Shown here: piece after piece, positions 7,921 to 18,272 of the stretch | How the letters are laid out: each line of letters begins with the position of its first letter | How positions within the stretch are numbered: the stretch's first letter is position 1 | DNA from: Bacteroidales bacterium | Lineage (GTDB): Bacteria; Bacteroidota; Bacteroidia; Bacteroidales; Muribaculaceae | DNA: 64,000 nt | Reading direction: 5' to 3' | NCBI GenBank assembly: GCA_014800845.1 | Contig: JAAVFJ010000055.1 | Location: 1 to 64,000 of the forward strand | Notes under the pieces: model-generated | The model's database searches: none | The model's input: the letters and a program-made list of their open reading frames with translations, nothing else | Told to the model about the DNA's origin: nothing | Program-made: the position numbers and the translations under genes

Positions 7921-9876
7921 ATGATTGCCATTCCCAATAAAACCATCTCAGACTTCGGTTATGTGCGCGTAGGGGCCGCTGTGCCATCGGTTTCACCGGC
8001 CGATGTGGAGCTGAATAAGCGTTCCATAATAGCGGCTATAGATGAGGCCCGGAAGCACGGAGTGCAGATACTGGTGCTCCCGGAGCTCTGCGTAACCGGC
8101 TACACCTGCTCAGACCTGTTTAATCAGAGCACTTTGCTGCGAAATGCCTACAGGGCGCTCTATGAGATAGCTGCGGCTACTGAAGGACAAAAGATGCTTG
8201 TGGCCGTAGGCGCCCCCATCGTTTACCGCGACCTTCTTTATAACTGTGCCGTGCTGATTAATGATGGGCGGATAGCCGGCGTGGTGCCAAAGACCTATGT
8301 GCCCAACTATGGCGAGTTCTACGAGCAGCGCTGGTTTGCGTCGGGCGCCGGTGTGTCCGGCACCTTTGTCGGAGCCGACGGTCGCGAAACCCCCTTTGGC
8401 ACCGATTTGCTCTTCTATTTCGGTGGCACAAGAATAGGCGTTGAGCTTTGTGAAGACCTCTGGGCCCCCACGCCCCCCAGCACGGCGCTCGCGCTTGCCG
8501 GTGCACAGGTTATACTCAACCTCTCTGCCTCCAACGAGGTAATTGGCAAGCATGATTATCTCGTGGATTTGCTGCGTCAGCAGAGCGCGCGGCTTCATGC
8601 CGGATATGTCTATGCCTCAGCCGGTTATGGCGAATCGAGCACGGACCTTGTCTTTGCCGGCAACGGAATAATTGCAGAGAATGGCACTCTGCTGGCCTCC
8701 ACTCCACGCTTCACAGCCTCGCCACAGATGGCCGTGGCTGATCTGGACTGCGACCTGCTGATGCGCGAACGTCGCTATAATACCACGTGGCGCGAGAGCA
8801 GCCGGCTGCAGCAAGCAGACTTCCGGAGAATAGTCCTTTCATCTGATATCGGCCCGGAGGTCAAGGTGCTGAAGAGACTCTTAGACACTGCCCCGTTTGT
8901 GCCTCAGGACAAGGACAGCAGACACCTGCGCAGTGCCGAGATTGTGGCAATGCAGGTAGCCGGACTTAAGCGTCGTTTGGAAGCCACCCGTTGCACCAAG
9001 TTGATTGTAGGCGTAAGTGGCGGTCTCGACTCCACGCTCGCTCTGCTTGTGGCTCATCGCGCGTTCGTAGAGATGAAACTTGATGTGGCCGGCATAATCG
9101 GTATTACGATGCCCGGTTTCGGCACTACGGGTCGCACATACAATAATGCCACAGAGCTTATCCGCAGCCTTGGAGCTACGCTCAAGGAGATAAGTATAGT
9201 CGATTCCGTGCGCCAGCATTTCCGCGACATAGGGCAGGATGAGTCTGTTCACGACGTCACCTACGAAAATGGTCAGGCGCGAGAGCGCACTCAGATTCTT
9301 ATGGATTTTGCCAACAAAGTAGGGGGGATGGTGCTCGGAACCGGCGACCTTTCGGAGTTGGCGCTCGGCTGGTGCACCTATAACGGTGACCACATGTCAA
9401 TGTACGGCGTGAATGCCTCGGTGCCCAAGACCCTCGTCAAGCATCTGGTGGAATATTTCGCAGATGTCACCACCGACACGCATCTTGCTGCGATTCTCCG
9501 CGACATCGTTGACACCCCCATAAGCCCCGAATTGCTACCGGCCACCGCCGCGGGCGACATAAAGCAAAAAACAGAAGACCTCGTGGGCCCCTATAAGCTT
9601 CACGACTTCGTGCTCTACCACGTGCTTCGCTTCGGCTTTGATCCGGAAAAGATTTATATGCTTGCCGTCCGTGTGTTTGACAGTGAATTTGAACCCGCCG
9701 TGATAAAACACTGGATGCAAGTGTTCTATCGCCGCTTCTTCAACCAGCAGTTTAAAAGGTCATGCATGCCCGACGGCCCGAAAATAGGCAGCGTATGCCT
9801 CTCGCCGCGCGGTGACTGGCGCATGCCCAGCGATGCCTCTGCGGCACTCTGGCTGCAGCAATGTGAGAATCTTTAA
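7921..9876 (+). CDS. nadE: Glutamine-dependent NAD+ synthetase
   Basis: Makes NAD+ from deamido-NAD+, ATP and glutamine. The 651 residues match the two-domain bacterial form. The N-terminal nitrilase-type glutaminase has the Glu55-Lys124-Cys177 triad (LPELCVTGYTC, VVPKTYVPNYGEF, GVELCEDLW). The C-terminal synthetase has the ATP-binding SGGLDS at 366-371. The ATG at 7921 gives about a dozen residues before the usual family start, but no later ATG fits. It sits alone behind its own promoter element; the following gene begins 50 bases later. Confidence 0.96.
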   Translation: MIAIPNKTISDFGYVRVGAAVPSVSPADVELNKRSIIAAIDEARKHGVQILVLPELCVTGYTCSDLFNQSTLLRNAYRALYEIAAATEGQKMLVAVGAPIVYRDLLYNCAVLINDGRIAGVVPKTYVPNYGEFYEQRWFASGAGVSGTFVGADGRETPFGTDLLFYFGGTRIGVELCEDLWAPTPPSTALALAGAQVILNLSASNEVIGKHDYLVDLLRQQSARLHAGYVYASAGYGESSTDLVFAGNGIIAENGTLLASTPRFTASPQMAVADLDCDLLMRERRYNTTWRESSRLQQADFRRIVLSSDIGPEVKVLKRLLDTAPFVPQDKDSRHLRSAEIVAMQVAGLKRRLEATRCTKLIVGVSGGLDSTLALLVAHRAFVEMKLDVAGIIGITMPGFGTTGRTYNNATELIRSLGATLKEISIVDSVRQHFRDIGQDESVHDVTYENGQARERTQILMDFANKVGGMVLGTGDLSELALGWCTYNGDHMSMYGVNASVPKTLVKHLVEYFADVTTDTHLAAILRDIVDTPISPELLPATAAGDIKQKTEDLVGPYKLHDFVLYHVLRFGFDPEKIYMLAVRVFDSEFEPAVIKHWMQVFYRRFFNQQFKRSCMPDGPKIGSVCLSPRGDWRMPSDASAALWLQQCENL

Positions 9877-9910
9877 CTCTTAGTTGCTTCTCGATTTCGG
9901 AAATTATGCT

Positions 9911-9918
9911 TAACTTCG
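9911..9918 (+). promoter_or_regulatory. Weak -7-like element before the Sua5/YrdC gene
   Basis: TAACTTCG differs by one base from TAnnTTTG and lies 8 bases before the ATG at 9927. If used, the transcript would be nearly leaderless. Read-through from nadE is the alternative. Confidence 0.25.
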
Positions 9919-9926
9919 CGTAACTT

Positions 9927-10508
9927 ATGATTGAAGCTGAAGTAAACATATCTGCTGACCTGAAAGAGGCGGTGGAAGTGATGCGTCGGGGTGGAGTGAT
10001 TCTCTATCCTACCGACACTGTCTGGGGACTGGGCTGCGATGCCACCAACCCCGAAGCCGTGGCGCGTATCTACGAAATAAAAAGGCGCGTGGAGAGCAAA
10101 TCCATGCTTGCTCTTGTCAGCAACGAAGCCATGCTCGAGCGCTATGTGGAAGAGGTGCCGGAGATAGCATGGCAGCTGATTGAGGCTGCCGTTAACCCCC
10201 TTACAATCATCTATGACCAGGCGCGCGGACTCGCTCCCAACCTGATCGGTCAGGATGGCAGCATCGGTATAAGAATCACCGGCGAAAAATATAGCCGCGA
10301 GCTTTGTCAGCGTCTGCGCAAACCGGTAGTGTCCACTTCTGCTAACATAAGCGGCGAGAAGGCCCCGGCAATTTTTGCGGAAATAGCTGACGAGATAAAG
10401 GAGAGCGTGGACTACATAGCTGCTTACCGCCGCGACGACACCTCTAAGTCGGCTCCCTCGAGCATCATAAAGCTCGGCAACGACGGAGTGTTTAAAATTA
10501 TTAGATAA
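9927..10508 (+). CDS. Sua5/YciO/YrdC-family L-threonylcarbamoyladenylate synthase
   Basis: A 193-residue YrdC-fold protein, the size of the short TsaC/YrdC form without the Sua5 C-terminal domain. Family signatures are VILYPTDTVWGLGCDA (residues 24-39), the KRR/KS nucleotide-binding segment near 51-59, and RKPVVSTSANISGE. This family makes threonylcarbamoyl-AMP for the t6A modification of ANN-decoding tRNAs. Paralogues (YciO) with unclear function exist and cannot be excluded. It is the first gene of a close run leading into the sugar transferase 19 bases downstream. Confidence 0.9.
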   Translation: MIEAEVNISADLKEAVEVMRRGGVILYPTDTVWGLGCDATNPEAVARIYEIKRRVESKSMLALVSNEAMLERYVEEVPEIAWQLIEAAVNPLTIIYDQARGLAPNLIGQDGSIGIRITGEKYSRELCQRLRKPVVSTSANISGEKAPAIFAEIADEIKESVDYIAAYRRDDTSKSAPSSIIKLGNDGVFKIIR

Positions 10509-10527
10509 ATGAATCCTGCTTGACAAC

Positions 10528-11931
10528 GTGACCAGAACCAACTCGCAACGCTTAAAATATATCCTGGTTGACCTGCTTACGGCCAATATCGCGGTGTTCA
10601 TTTTTGACATCGCCAGATATTACGTGTTGGGAGGTGAGAACATAGGCTTCCGTTCGCTGGCTGCGTTCCTGACTTTTAAAGTCATCATAATCGAGCAGGT
10701 GCTGATTCCCCTGCTTCTGTTAGGCATAAATGCCCTGTCCGGCTACTACAACCGCCCGCTGCTGAAGTCGCGACTGCAGGAATTAATCAACACCATTTTG
10801 GTGGCCGGCTTGCAGACAGTGATGGTTTTCCTCGTCCTGCTCACGAATCAGAACACCGCCGTCCGCTCCACCAACTATGAGTTGCTGTTTTATCTTTTTC
10901 TGCTGCTCGGCGGGTGCACCTACCTCGGCCGATGGATGGTTACGAGCTATGCCTTCCGGAAGTTTCGCAAGGGTAAATGGAAATATAATATCCTCGTAAT
11001 TGGACTCCCCGATGCCTCCGAAACCAAAGCGGAGAACATACGCAAAAACCGCGGTCGCACCGGCTTCAGTCTTGCCGGCATCGTGGCGCTTAATCCGGCT
11101 GATGAAAACTATGGCCTGAATTTCAGGGAGTTGTCCGAGATTCGCGACCGAAAAGATATAAAGGAGATTATCTTTGCCACGCGCGGGTTGGAGGAGAGCG
11201 AGATTTTGAAAGTGCTCTACACGCTGATACCCCTCTGCGTACCGGTGAAAATCGCCACCGATTCGCTTCCGATTCTCAATTCAAATATCCGCCTGCAAAG
11301 CATCTACGAAGAGCCATATCTTGATGTGGCATCAGCCAACGTAAGCGACGCGGTGAAGAACATAAAGCGCAGCTTCGATGTGCTCGTCTCGCTCTGCGTG
11401 CTTCTGGTGTTGGGGTTGCCTATGGCCATCATGTCAGTGGTAATCAAATGCACCTCAAAGGGTCCCGTGATTTTCCGTCAGGAGCGCATAGGGCGCCATC
11501 GCCGACCCTTCACCATCTATAAATTCCGCTCCATGCGCACCGATGCCGAAGCTTCCGGGCCTCAGCTTTCCTGCGAGGGGGACACCCGCATAACCCCCAT
11601 AGGGGCCTGGATGAGAAAATACAGGGTGGATGAGTTGCCGCAATTCTGGAACGTGGTCAAAGGGGATATGTCTCTGGTCGGTCCCCGTCCGGAACGTATT
11701 CATTTCATTAAGCTCATCATGCAGCAGGCTCCCTTCTATTCGCTTGTGCACCAGGTGCGCCCCGGAATCACAAGCTGGGGAATGGTAAAGTATGGCTACG
11801 CCAAGACAGTAGACGAAATGGTAGAGCGCTTGCGCTACGACCTGATTTATCTGGCCAACATTTCCATCACCAACGATTTGAAAATATTAATCTACACCGT
11901 CAAGACGGTGTTTAAAGGCAGAGGCGTGTAA
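10528..11931 (+). CDS. Polyprenyl-phosphate sugar-1-phosphate transferase (exopolysaccharide initiation)
   Basis: A 467-residue PHPT-type enzyme that moves a sugar-1-phosphate onto undecaprenyl phosphate to start polysaccharide synthesis. About four or five N-terminal membrane segments are followed by a Rossmann-like region (YNILVIGLPDA). A bacterial sugar transferase domain begins near residue 275 with a membrane helix, then GPVIFRQERIGRH, YKFRSMR, DELPQFWNVVKGDMSLVGPRP and RPGITSWG. The start is GTG at 10528; the ATG at 10509 is out of frame. It is followed by the ClC gene after 2 bases. Confidence 0.9.
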   Translation: MTRTNSQRLKYILVDLLTANIAVFIFDIARYYVLGGENIGFRSLAAFLTFKVIIIEQVLIPLLLLGINALSGYYNRPLLKSRLQELINTILVAGLQTVMVFLVLLTNQNTAVRSTNYELLFYLFLLLGGCTYLGRWMVTSYAFRKFRKGKWKYNILVIGLPDASETKAENIRKNRGRTGFSLAGIVALNPADENYGLNFRELSEIRDRKDIKEIIFATRGLEESEILKVLYTLIPLCVPVKIATDSLPILNSNIRLQSIYEEPYLDVASANVSDAVKNIKRSFDVLVSLCVLLVLGLPMAIMSVVIKCTSKGPVIFRQERIGRHRRPFTIYKFRSMRTDAEASGPQLSCEGDTRITPIGAWMRKYRVDELPQFWNVVKGDMSLVGPRPERIHFIKLIMQQAPFYSLVHQVRPGITSWGMVKYGYAKTVDEMVERLRYDLIYLANISITNDLKILIYTVKTVFKGRGV

Positions 11932-11933
11932 TT

Positions 11934-13733
11934 ATGGCTTACAAAGAATCTAACGGACCCTTTGCCAAATGGTGGCTCACTGTGGTGAGCTGGCGCGAGC
12001 GATACATCAAGGAGAAGACCTTCCTAATTGTGCTGGCGCTGGTGGTTGGTATCTTCTGCGGCTTTGCCGCGTTGCTGCTCAAGCACCTCATTCATCTCAT
12101 TTCCGGGGTGCTCACCTCCCATCTCAGCACCACCACAGCCAACTGGGTGCTTCTGGTTTATCCCATCATAGGTGTGATTATCGTGACGCTCTATGTGAAA
12201 TATCTCGTGAAGGACAATATCTCTCACGGTGTGACGCGCGTGCTTTATGCCATCTCGCGAAACAAGTCGCGACTTAAGCGCCACAACATGTATAGCTCCA
12301 TCGTGGCCTCCTCCATCACCATAGGCTTCGGCGGCTCCGTGGGTGCCGAGGGCCCTATAGTGGCCACCGGCGCGGCAATAGGCAGTAATGTCGGGCAGTG
12401 GTTCAGGCTCTCGCCGCGCATACTCATGCTCCTGGTTGGGTGCGGCGCGGCGGCCGGTATCGCCGGCATCTTCCGTGCTCCCATAGCGGGAATGCTGTTC
12501 ACCCTCGAGGTGCTGATGATTGACCTTACGGGCACCACGGTGATGCCGCTCCTTATCTCCTCAATCACCGCTGCCACAATAGCTTACATCTCCGAGGGCT
12601 ACGGTTCCGAGTTCTTCTTCATGCAGAGCGAGGCTTATTTCCCCGGCAAGATTCCCTACACAATTCTGCTTGGAATAGTGTGCGGATTCGTGTCGCTCTA
12701 TTTCACATATATGTGTAACGTGATGGAGACTATGTTCCGCCGTTGCGGCCATCCGCTTGTGAAAATAGGAGTCGGAGGCGTAATAATGGCGGTGCTCATC
12801 TTCCTCTTCCCGCCCCTTTACGGCGAGGGTTACGCCTCGATCAATCACCTCCTTGAGGGCGACACAGCCTCAATCGTGTCCGGCACATTCTTCTACGTGG
12901 ACCGCAATTCCGTGTGGTTCATAGCTGCTTACATCACCATGATTGTCCTGACGAAAGTGTTTGCCACATCGAGCACCACCGGCGCCGGCGGCGTGGGCGG
13001 CACATTCGCCCCCTCCCTGTTTGTGGGAGCTATGGCAGGTTTCGTCTACGCCTATGTGCTCAACAATTTGGACATAGGCATAGAAATTTCCAACAAGAAT
13101 TTCGCACTTATGGGCATGGCCGGCGTGATGAGCGGAGTCATGCATGCCCCCCTGATGGCAATCTTCCTTACGGCAGAAATGACAGGCGGCTATAACCTGT
13201 TTCTGCCTCTGCTCATAGTCAGCACGCTCAGCTACGGCACTGTCAGAATCTTCCAGCCTTACAGCATTTACACCATGCGTCTTGCCAAGAGCGGCGACCT
13301 CGTGACCCACCAGAAGGATAAAGCTGTGCTGACGCTGCTTAAGCTCGACAATGTAATAGAGAATGACTTCAGCATAGTGCATCCGGAGATGTCGCTTAAG
13401 GAGATGGTGGATGTCATATCGGTCTGCTCCCGAAATCTCTTCCCGGTGACTGATACGGAGGGAAACCTCAAGGGTATAGTGTTGCTCGACGACATAAGAA
13501 ACATAATGTTCCGTCCGGACCTATACCAGAAGATGCACGTTCACAAATTCATGACGGCCCCGCCGGCGCGGATAGACCTGCATGACAATATGGATGACGT
13601 CATGAAGAAATTCGACTCTACAAAGGCCTGGAACCTGCCGGTGGTGGATGGCGACAAATATGTAGGCTTTGTGAGCAAATCAAAGATATTTAATTCTTAC
13701 CGCAGAGTGTTGCGGCATTACATCGACGATTGA
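11934..13733 (+). CDS. ClC-family chloride channel or antiporter with C-terminal CBS pair
   Basis: A 599-residue membrane protein. The transport domain has GSVGAEGPIVATGAAIGS, which carries the gating Glu of the usual GREGP motif as GAEGP, and GAGGVGGTFAPSLF, the GxFxP anion site. The first anion motif, normally GSGIP, reads ISHGV, so the Ser may be kept but the Pro is lost. Two CBS domains (about 450-599) suggest regulation by an adenine nucleotide or ionic strength. Channel or proton antiporter, and Cl- or F- selectivity, cannot be decided from this. It lies between the sugar transferase and fmt genes with gaps of 2 and 6 bases. Confidence 0.9.
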   Translation: MAYKESNGPFAKWWLTVVSWRERYIKEKTFLIVLALVVGIFCGFAALLLKHLIHLISGVLTSHLSTTTANWVLLVYPIIGVIIVTLYVKYLVKDNISHGVTRVLYAISRNKSRLKRHNMYSSIVASSITIGFGGSVGAEGPIVATGAAIGSNVGQWFRLSPRILMLLVGCGAAAGIAGIFRAPIAGMLFTLEVLMIDLTGTTVMPLLISSITAATIAYISEGYGSEFFFMQSEAYFPGKIPYTILLGIVCGFVSLYFTYMCNVMETMFRRCGHPLVKIGVGGVIMAVLIFLFPPLYGEGYASINHLLEGDTASIVSGTFFYVDRNSVWFIAAYITMIVLTKVFATSSTTGAGGVGGTFAPSLFVGAMAGFVYAYVLNNLDIGIEISNKNFALMGMAGVMSGVMHAPLMAIFLTAEMTGGYNLFLPLLIVSTLSYGTVRIFQPYSIYTMRLAKSGDLVTHQKDKAVLTLLKLDNVIENDFSIVHPEMSLKEMVDVISVCSRNLFPVTDTEGNLKGIVLLDDIRNIMFRPDLYQKMHVHKFMTAPPARIDLHDNMDDVMKKFDSTKAWNLPVVDGDKYVGFVSKSKIFNSYRRVLRHYIDD

Positions 13734-13739
13734 TTCATT

Positions 13740-14708
13740 ATGACTAAGAAAGCTCTGAAAATAGTATTCCTCGGTACTCCTGAATTTGCGGTCGGCCCGC
13801 TGAAAGCTCTCGTTGACGGCGGCTATAATATCCGGGCTGTGGTGACAATGCCTGATAAGATTGCCGGACGCGGACATAAGCTCATAGAGAGCGATGTCAA
13901 GAAGTATGCCGTGGCCGCAGGCTTGCCGGTGTTGCAGCCCGCCAACCTGAAAGCGCCCGAATTCGTGGAGCAACTGCACGAAATAGACGCAGACCTGTTT
14001 ATAGTCATAGCTTTCCGCATGCTCCCTGAAGTGGTATGGCAGATGCCGCGCCTCGGCACCTTTAACCTGCACGCCTCCTTGCTGCCGCGCTATCGCGGTG
14101 CGGCTCCCATAAATTGGGCTATAATAAATGGTGACAAAGAAACCGGTGTGACCACCTTCTTCCTCAAACATGAGATTGACACCGGCGACATAATAGGGCA
14201 GGAGTCTATTCCCATAGGCGATGATGAGAACGTGGGCAGCCTTTACGACCGCCTGATGAATCTCGGCACCAAGATGGTGCTTGACACTGTCGATTCCATA
14301 ATTTCCGGCGACGGTCATGTCAAGTCCATGCCTCAGCCGGAGGGGGAATTCCTCCCGGCTCCCAAGATATTTACCTCAACCTGTCAGATTGACTGGAGCC
14401 GGCCGCGCGAGTCAGTGCGTAATCTCATCCGCGGACTTTCCCCTTATCCGGCAGCCTTTACTCCCTTTGAAAATGCCGATGGCCACAAGGCTAATCTGAA
14501 GATTTACGAAGCGGCGGCGTGCGACAGCCTCGATGCTCGCGACGGAGTGCCGGGTGACATACGCACCGGCAAGAATCTGCTGGCTGTGAAGTGTGCCGAC
14601 GGGTGGCTGCAACTGACCGAAGTTCAGTTACAGGGCAAGAAGCGTATGCCGGCCTCGGCATTTCTGCTCGGCTACACACCGGCGGCTAAAATTCCTGTTG
14701 AGGCATGA
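13740..14708 (+). CDS. fmt: Methionyl-tRNA formyltransferase
   Basis: Formylates the initiator Met-tRNA using 10-formyltetrahydrofolate. The 322-residue length is typical. The catalytic trio is visible: Asn109 and His111 in NLHASLLPRYRGAAPINWAI, and Asp147 in HEIDTGD. The C-terminal tRNA-binding domain (about 210 onward) includes the usual RGLSPYPAAFT segment. Its stop overlaps the menD start by 4 bases (ATGA), so it is co-transcribed with the menaquinone genes. menD is more often preceded by menF, which is not found here. Confidence 0.95.
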   Translation: MTKKALKIVFLGTPEFAVGPLKALVDGGYNIRAVVTMPDKIAGRGHKLIESDVKKYAVAAGLPVLQPANLKAPEFVEQLHEIDADLFIVIAFRMLPEVVWQMPRLGTFNLHASLLPRYRGAAPINWAIINGDKETGVTTFFLKHEIDTGDIIGQESIPIGDDENVGSLYDRLMNLGTKMVLDTVDSIISGDGHVKSMPQPEGEFLPAPKIFTSTCQIDWSRPRESVRNLIRGLSPYPAAFTPFENADGHKANLKIYEAAACDSLDARDGVPGDIRTGKNLLAVKCADGWLQLTEVQLQGKKRMPASAFLLGYTPAAKIPVEA

Positions 14709-16369
14709 GCGCCAAGTATTCCTGTCAGATAGTGGCCGACCTGCTTGCGCGCCACGGCGTTAAATATGTAGTGGCTTCGCCCGGCAGCCGCAATGCGCCG
14801 CTAATCAGGGCCGTGGATGAGCATGAGGAGCTTGAGGTTCTGACCGTGGTAGATGAACGTTCGGCTGCTTTCCGTGCGCTTGGCATGGCGCAGGTGAGCA
14901 ACGCTCCGGTGGCTCTCATCTGCACCTCAGGCACCGCGCTGCTTAATTATGCGCCGGCGGTGTCGGAAGCTTACTATCAGCGGATGCCCCTCATAGTGGT
15001 GTCGGCAGACAGACCCGCGCAGTGGATTGACCAGGATGACTCGCAGACCATCAGGCAGCCGGGGGCTCTCGGCAATTTTGTGAAGTATAGCTGCAACATC
15101 CCCGATTTCTCTGACCCGGAGGGGGAGATGGCCTGGTATGCCGCGCGATGCTGCAACGACGCTATGCTCGCCGCTCTGAGCGATTCCAGAGGCCCGGTGC
15201 ATGTTAATGTGCAGCTTGGCGAACCGCTTAACACTGACTATCCGCAGCTCCGAAACATTCCATATATAAGTGAGGTGGCCTCGATGCCGGCGCTCTCCTT
15301 TGATGCTGTCAAGACACTTGCCGAGGAGCTTGCCGGGCGCAAAGTGATGATTGTGGCAGGCTTTATGCAGCCCTCTCACACCATGAGCAAAGCACTCGGA
15401 CGCCTCGCCGGTTATGATAATGTGGTGGTGCTCACAGAAAGCATGGCCAATATTCACGCCCGCGGCCTGTTCCCTTGTGTTGACAGGATTTTGCTGCAGG
15501 TAGACAAGAGCGATGAAGCCTATCGCCCGGATGTGGTGATAACTGTTGGCGGCGCGCTGGTGAGCAGAAACCTCAAGCACTATCTGCGCAGCTGCAATCG
15601 GCTGGAGCACTGGAGCGTAGGACTTAATGACACGAGCGCCGATGTGTTCCGGCACCTAACCAAGAGAATAAAAGCTGACGCCGGTCGCTTCCTCAGTATG
15701 CTTGCCGGAGCGCTGCGCCGCGAGAAATCCAATTCTGATTACTCGGCTGCATGGCAACGGCTTAGAGCTGCCGACGAGGCTCGCCACGAGCTGAAACTTC
15801 AGGAGTCGCCATGGAGCTCTCTGCAGGCGTTTGCGGAAATATGGCCCTCCATTCCCGCGGGTACGGACGTGCAGCTTTCCAACGGTACTTGTGTGCGCTA
15901 TGCGCAGCTTTTTGAGAACCCCGGGATTCATTCGTGCCACTGCAACAGAGGTGTGTCGGGCATTGACGGGTGCACATCGACCGCGGCCGGTGCCTCTTAT
16001 CTATATAAGGGGGACACGCTGCTGATTACAGGCGACATGAGTTTCTCCTATGACCTCAACGGCCTGTCGGCCCCTCTCTCCCCGCGCCTGAAAGTAATTG
16101 TGATAAAGAATGGTGGCGGGGGCATTTTCAGATTCATCAAAGCCACGCGCGATTTCCCTCAGAGAGAACGGTATCTCTGTGCCAATCTCGAAATCAATGC
16201 TTGCGGAGCAGGAGAACTGTTTCATTTCAAGTCGCTTATGGCAAGCAGTTTCGCCGAATTGAAAGAGGTGCTACCGTGGCTGTATGCGCACGAAGGCCCA
16301 GCGCTGTTGGAGGTAGTGGTGCCTGCTGATGAAGATGCTCGGGCCATAATAAATTATTTCGAAAACTAA
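14705..16369 (+). CDS. menD: SEPHCHC synthase of menaquinone synthesis
   Basis: A ThDP enzyme that condenses isochorismate with 2-oxoglutarate. The 554 residues start [29 protein letters not shown], the standard MenD N-terminus. The ThDP/Mg2+ motif is [12 protein letters not shown] followed by [11 protein letters not shown] near residues 444-473. It is slightly shorter than enterobacterial MenD but complete at both ends. It is translationally coupled to fmt and followed after 13 bases by menB. An isochorismate synthase gene (menF) must lie outside this window. Confidence 0.96.
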   Translation: MSAKYSCQIVADLLARHGVKYVVASPGSRNAPLIRAVDEHEELEVLTVVDERSAAFRALGMAQVSNAPVALICTSGTALLNYAPAVSEAYYQRMPLIVVSADRPAQWIDQDDSQTIRQPGALGNFVKYSCNIPDFSDPEGEMAWYAARCCNDAMLAALSDSRGPVHVNVQLGEPLNTDYPQLRNIPYISEVASMPALSFDAVKTLAEELAGRKVMIVAGFMQPSHTMSKALGRLAGYDNVVVLTESMANIHARGLFPCVDRILLQVDKSDEAYRPDVVITVGGALVSRNLKHYLRSCNRLEHWSVGLNDTSADVFRHLTKRIKADAGRFLSMLAGALRREKSNSDYSAAWQRLRAADEARHELKLQESPWSSLQAFAEIWPSIPAGTDVQLSNGTCVRYAQLFENPGIHSCHCNRGVSGIDGCTSTAAGASYLYKGDTLLITGDMSFSYDLNGLSAPLSPRLKVIVIKNGGGGIFRFIKATRDFPQRERYLCANLEINACGAGELFHFKSLMASSFAELKEVLPWLYAHEGPALLEVVVPADEDARAIINYFEN

Positions 16370-16382
16370 AAAACTAATATAT

Positions 16383-17207
16383 ATGAGCAAATTTGCATGG
16401 ACCCCCATCAAGCAGTATGAGGACATACTCTTTGAATTTTGCGAGGGTGTCGCCAAGATTACAATAAACCGTCCGGAAGTCTACAATGCTTTCCGCCCCA
16501 CTACTAATTTTGAAATGCTCGATGCCATGTCCATCTGTCGTGAGCGTGCCGACATAGGCGTTATAATCCTCACAGGCATCGGTGACAAAGCATTCTGTTC
16601 AGGGGGCGATCAGCGCGTGAAGGGTACCGGCGGCTATATAGACGCCAATGGCACTCCGCGCCTCAATGTGCTTGATCTGCATAAGGCTATCCGCTCTATT
16701 CCCAAGCCTGTGATAGCTATGGTCAACGGCTATGCTATAGGTGGCGGCTGCGTGCTGCAGGTGGTGTGCGACCTCACCATCGCCTCGGAAAATGCCCGTT
16801 TCGGCCAGACCGGCCCGAAGGTGGGTAGCTTCGACGCCGGCTTCGGTAGCTCCTATCTGGCCCGCTGCGTAGGCCAGAAAAAGGCTCGCGAAATCTGGTT
16901 TCTCTGCCGTCAGTACACCGCGAAGGAGGCCGAGGAGATGGGCATGGTCAACAAGGTTGTACCCCTCGAACGCCTTGAGGAGGAGACCATGGACTGGGCA
17001 AAGACCATTCTCCAGCGCTCACCCATGGCGGTACGCATGATTAAACGTGCTCTCAATGCCGAGCTCGATGGCCAGCGCGGCCTGATGGAATTTGCCGGCG
17101 ACGCCACGCTGCTCTATTATCTGATGGAGGAGGCGCAGGAGGGCAAGAATGCGTTCCTGGAAAAGCGCGACCCCGATTTCTCAAAGTTCCCCAAATTCCC
17201 CGGATAA
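16383..17207 (+). CDS. menB: 1,4-dihydroxy-2-naphthoyl-CoA synthase
   Basis: A crotonase-fold enzyme closing the naphthoquinone ring. The 274 residues are normal. Recognisable segments are [23 protein letters not shown] (oxyanion and substrate loop), [17 protein letters not shown] and [18 protein letters not shown], all characteristic of MenB rather than ordinary enoyl-CoA hydratases. It stands in order between menD and menC and is separated from menC by only 3 bases. Confidence 0.97.
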   Translation: MSKFAWTPIKQYEDILFEFCEGVAKITINRPEVYNAFRPTTNFEMLDAMSICRERADIGVIILTGIGDKAFCSGGDQRVKGTGGYIDANGTPRLNVLDLHKAIRSIPKPVIAMVNGYAIGGGCVLQVVCDLTIASENARFGQTGPKVGSFDAGFGSSYLARCVGQKKAREIWFLCRQYTAKEAEEMGMVNKVVPLERLEEETMDWAKTILQRSPMAVRMIKRALNAELDGQRGLMEFAGDATLLYYLMEEAQEGKNAFLEKRDPDFSKFPKFPG

Positions 17208-17210
17208 GCC

Positions 17211-18272
17211 ATGCGGATGGAATATGCTCCCTACCGGCTTCGCTTCATGAACCCGGCAGGTACCTCGCGCGGTGTCCTCAACGAAAAGCTCACCTGCTTC
17301 ATCAGGATTTTCGATGAAAAGAATCCGGAGCAGTTCGGCATAGGGGAGGCGGCTGTCTTTGAGGGCCTCAGCAAAGAGGCAGGCGCGGGCTATGAGATAA
17401 AGTTGCTGGAGACGGTGGCAAACGTGGCACTTGGTCGCGGCACTGATCTTACGGATTTCCCCTCCATACAGTGCGGTCTGGAGCAGGCTATCCTTGACTT
17501 CTCTAATGGCTGCCGGGGTCTTTACTTCCCTTCGAAATTCACAGAGGGGATCGAGACCATAACCATCAACGGACTGGTGTGGATGGGGCGCCACGACGAG
17601 ATGATGACTCGTCTGGAGGAAAAAATAGAGCAGGGCTTCAAATGCGTTAAAATCAAAATAGGCGCTATCGATTTTAAGGATGAGCTCGACATGCTGGCGG
17701 CTGTACGCAAGCGTTTCAGCCGTTCGGAAATAGAGCTGCGTGTCGATGCCAACGGAGCGTTCAATATGGAGAATGTCTTCCCCGCGCTCCACGCATTGCA
17801 GCAGTTTGACCTCCACTCTATAGAGCAACCTATTCCTGCCGGCAATCCCGAGTTTATGCGCATGGTCTGTCAGGTTTCACCCATACCTGTGGCTCTCGAC
17901 GAGGAGCTGATAGGGGTGAACCGCCCGGAGGATAAAGCCAAGCTGCTTGACGCGATTATGCCGGCTTATATCATCCTCAAACCGTCGCTCTGCGGGGGCT
18001 TCTCCGGCGCGAGCGAGTGGATTCAGCTTGCAAACGAGAGAAACATCGGCTGGTGGGTGACCTCGGCGTTGGAGAGCAACGTGGGCTTGTCTGCGCTCAG
18101 CCAGTGGGTAGGCACCCTGGGAGTGACGATGCCGCAGGGGCTCGGCACCGGTCAGCTGTTTGAAAACAATTTCACGTCGCCGCTTCGTCTGGAGGGTGAG
18201 CACCTGAATTTCAACCCCGAGGGGTTGCCCGTAGACAGAAAGCAGTTCCTTGCCCTCGACTGGCGCGGATGA
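17211..18272 (+). CDS. menC: o-succinylbenzoate synthase
   Basis: An enolase-superfamily enzyme making o-succinylbenzoate from SHCHC. The 353 residues have the capping domain followed by the barrel. The catalytic lysine region is VKIKIGA, the metal ligands lie in RVDANGAF, IEQP and DEEL, and the second catalytic lysine is in ILKPSLCGGF. The ATG follows the menB stop after 3 bases and the end overlaps menE by 4 bases. Its position in the men run makes the related dipeptide-epimerase function unlikely. Confidence 0.95.
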   Translation: MRMEYAPYRLRFMNPAGTSRGVLNEKLTCFIRIFDEKNPEQFGIGEAAVFEGLSKEAGAGYEIKLLETVANVALGRGTDLTDFPSIQCGLEQAILDFSNGCRGLYFPSKFTEGIETITINGLVWMGRHDEMMTRLEEKIEQGFKCVKIKIGAIDFKDELDMLAAVRKRFSRSEIELRVDANGAFNMENVFPALHALQQFDLHSIEQPIPAGNPEFMRMVCQVSPIPVALDEELIGVNRPEDKAKLLDAIMPAYIILKPSLCGGFSGASEWIQLANERNIGWWVTSALESNVGLSALSQWVGTLGVTMPQGLGTGQLFENNFTSPLRLEGEHLNFNPEGLPVDRKQFLALDWRG

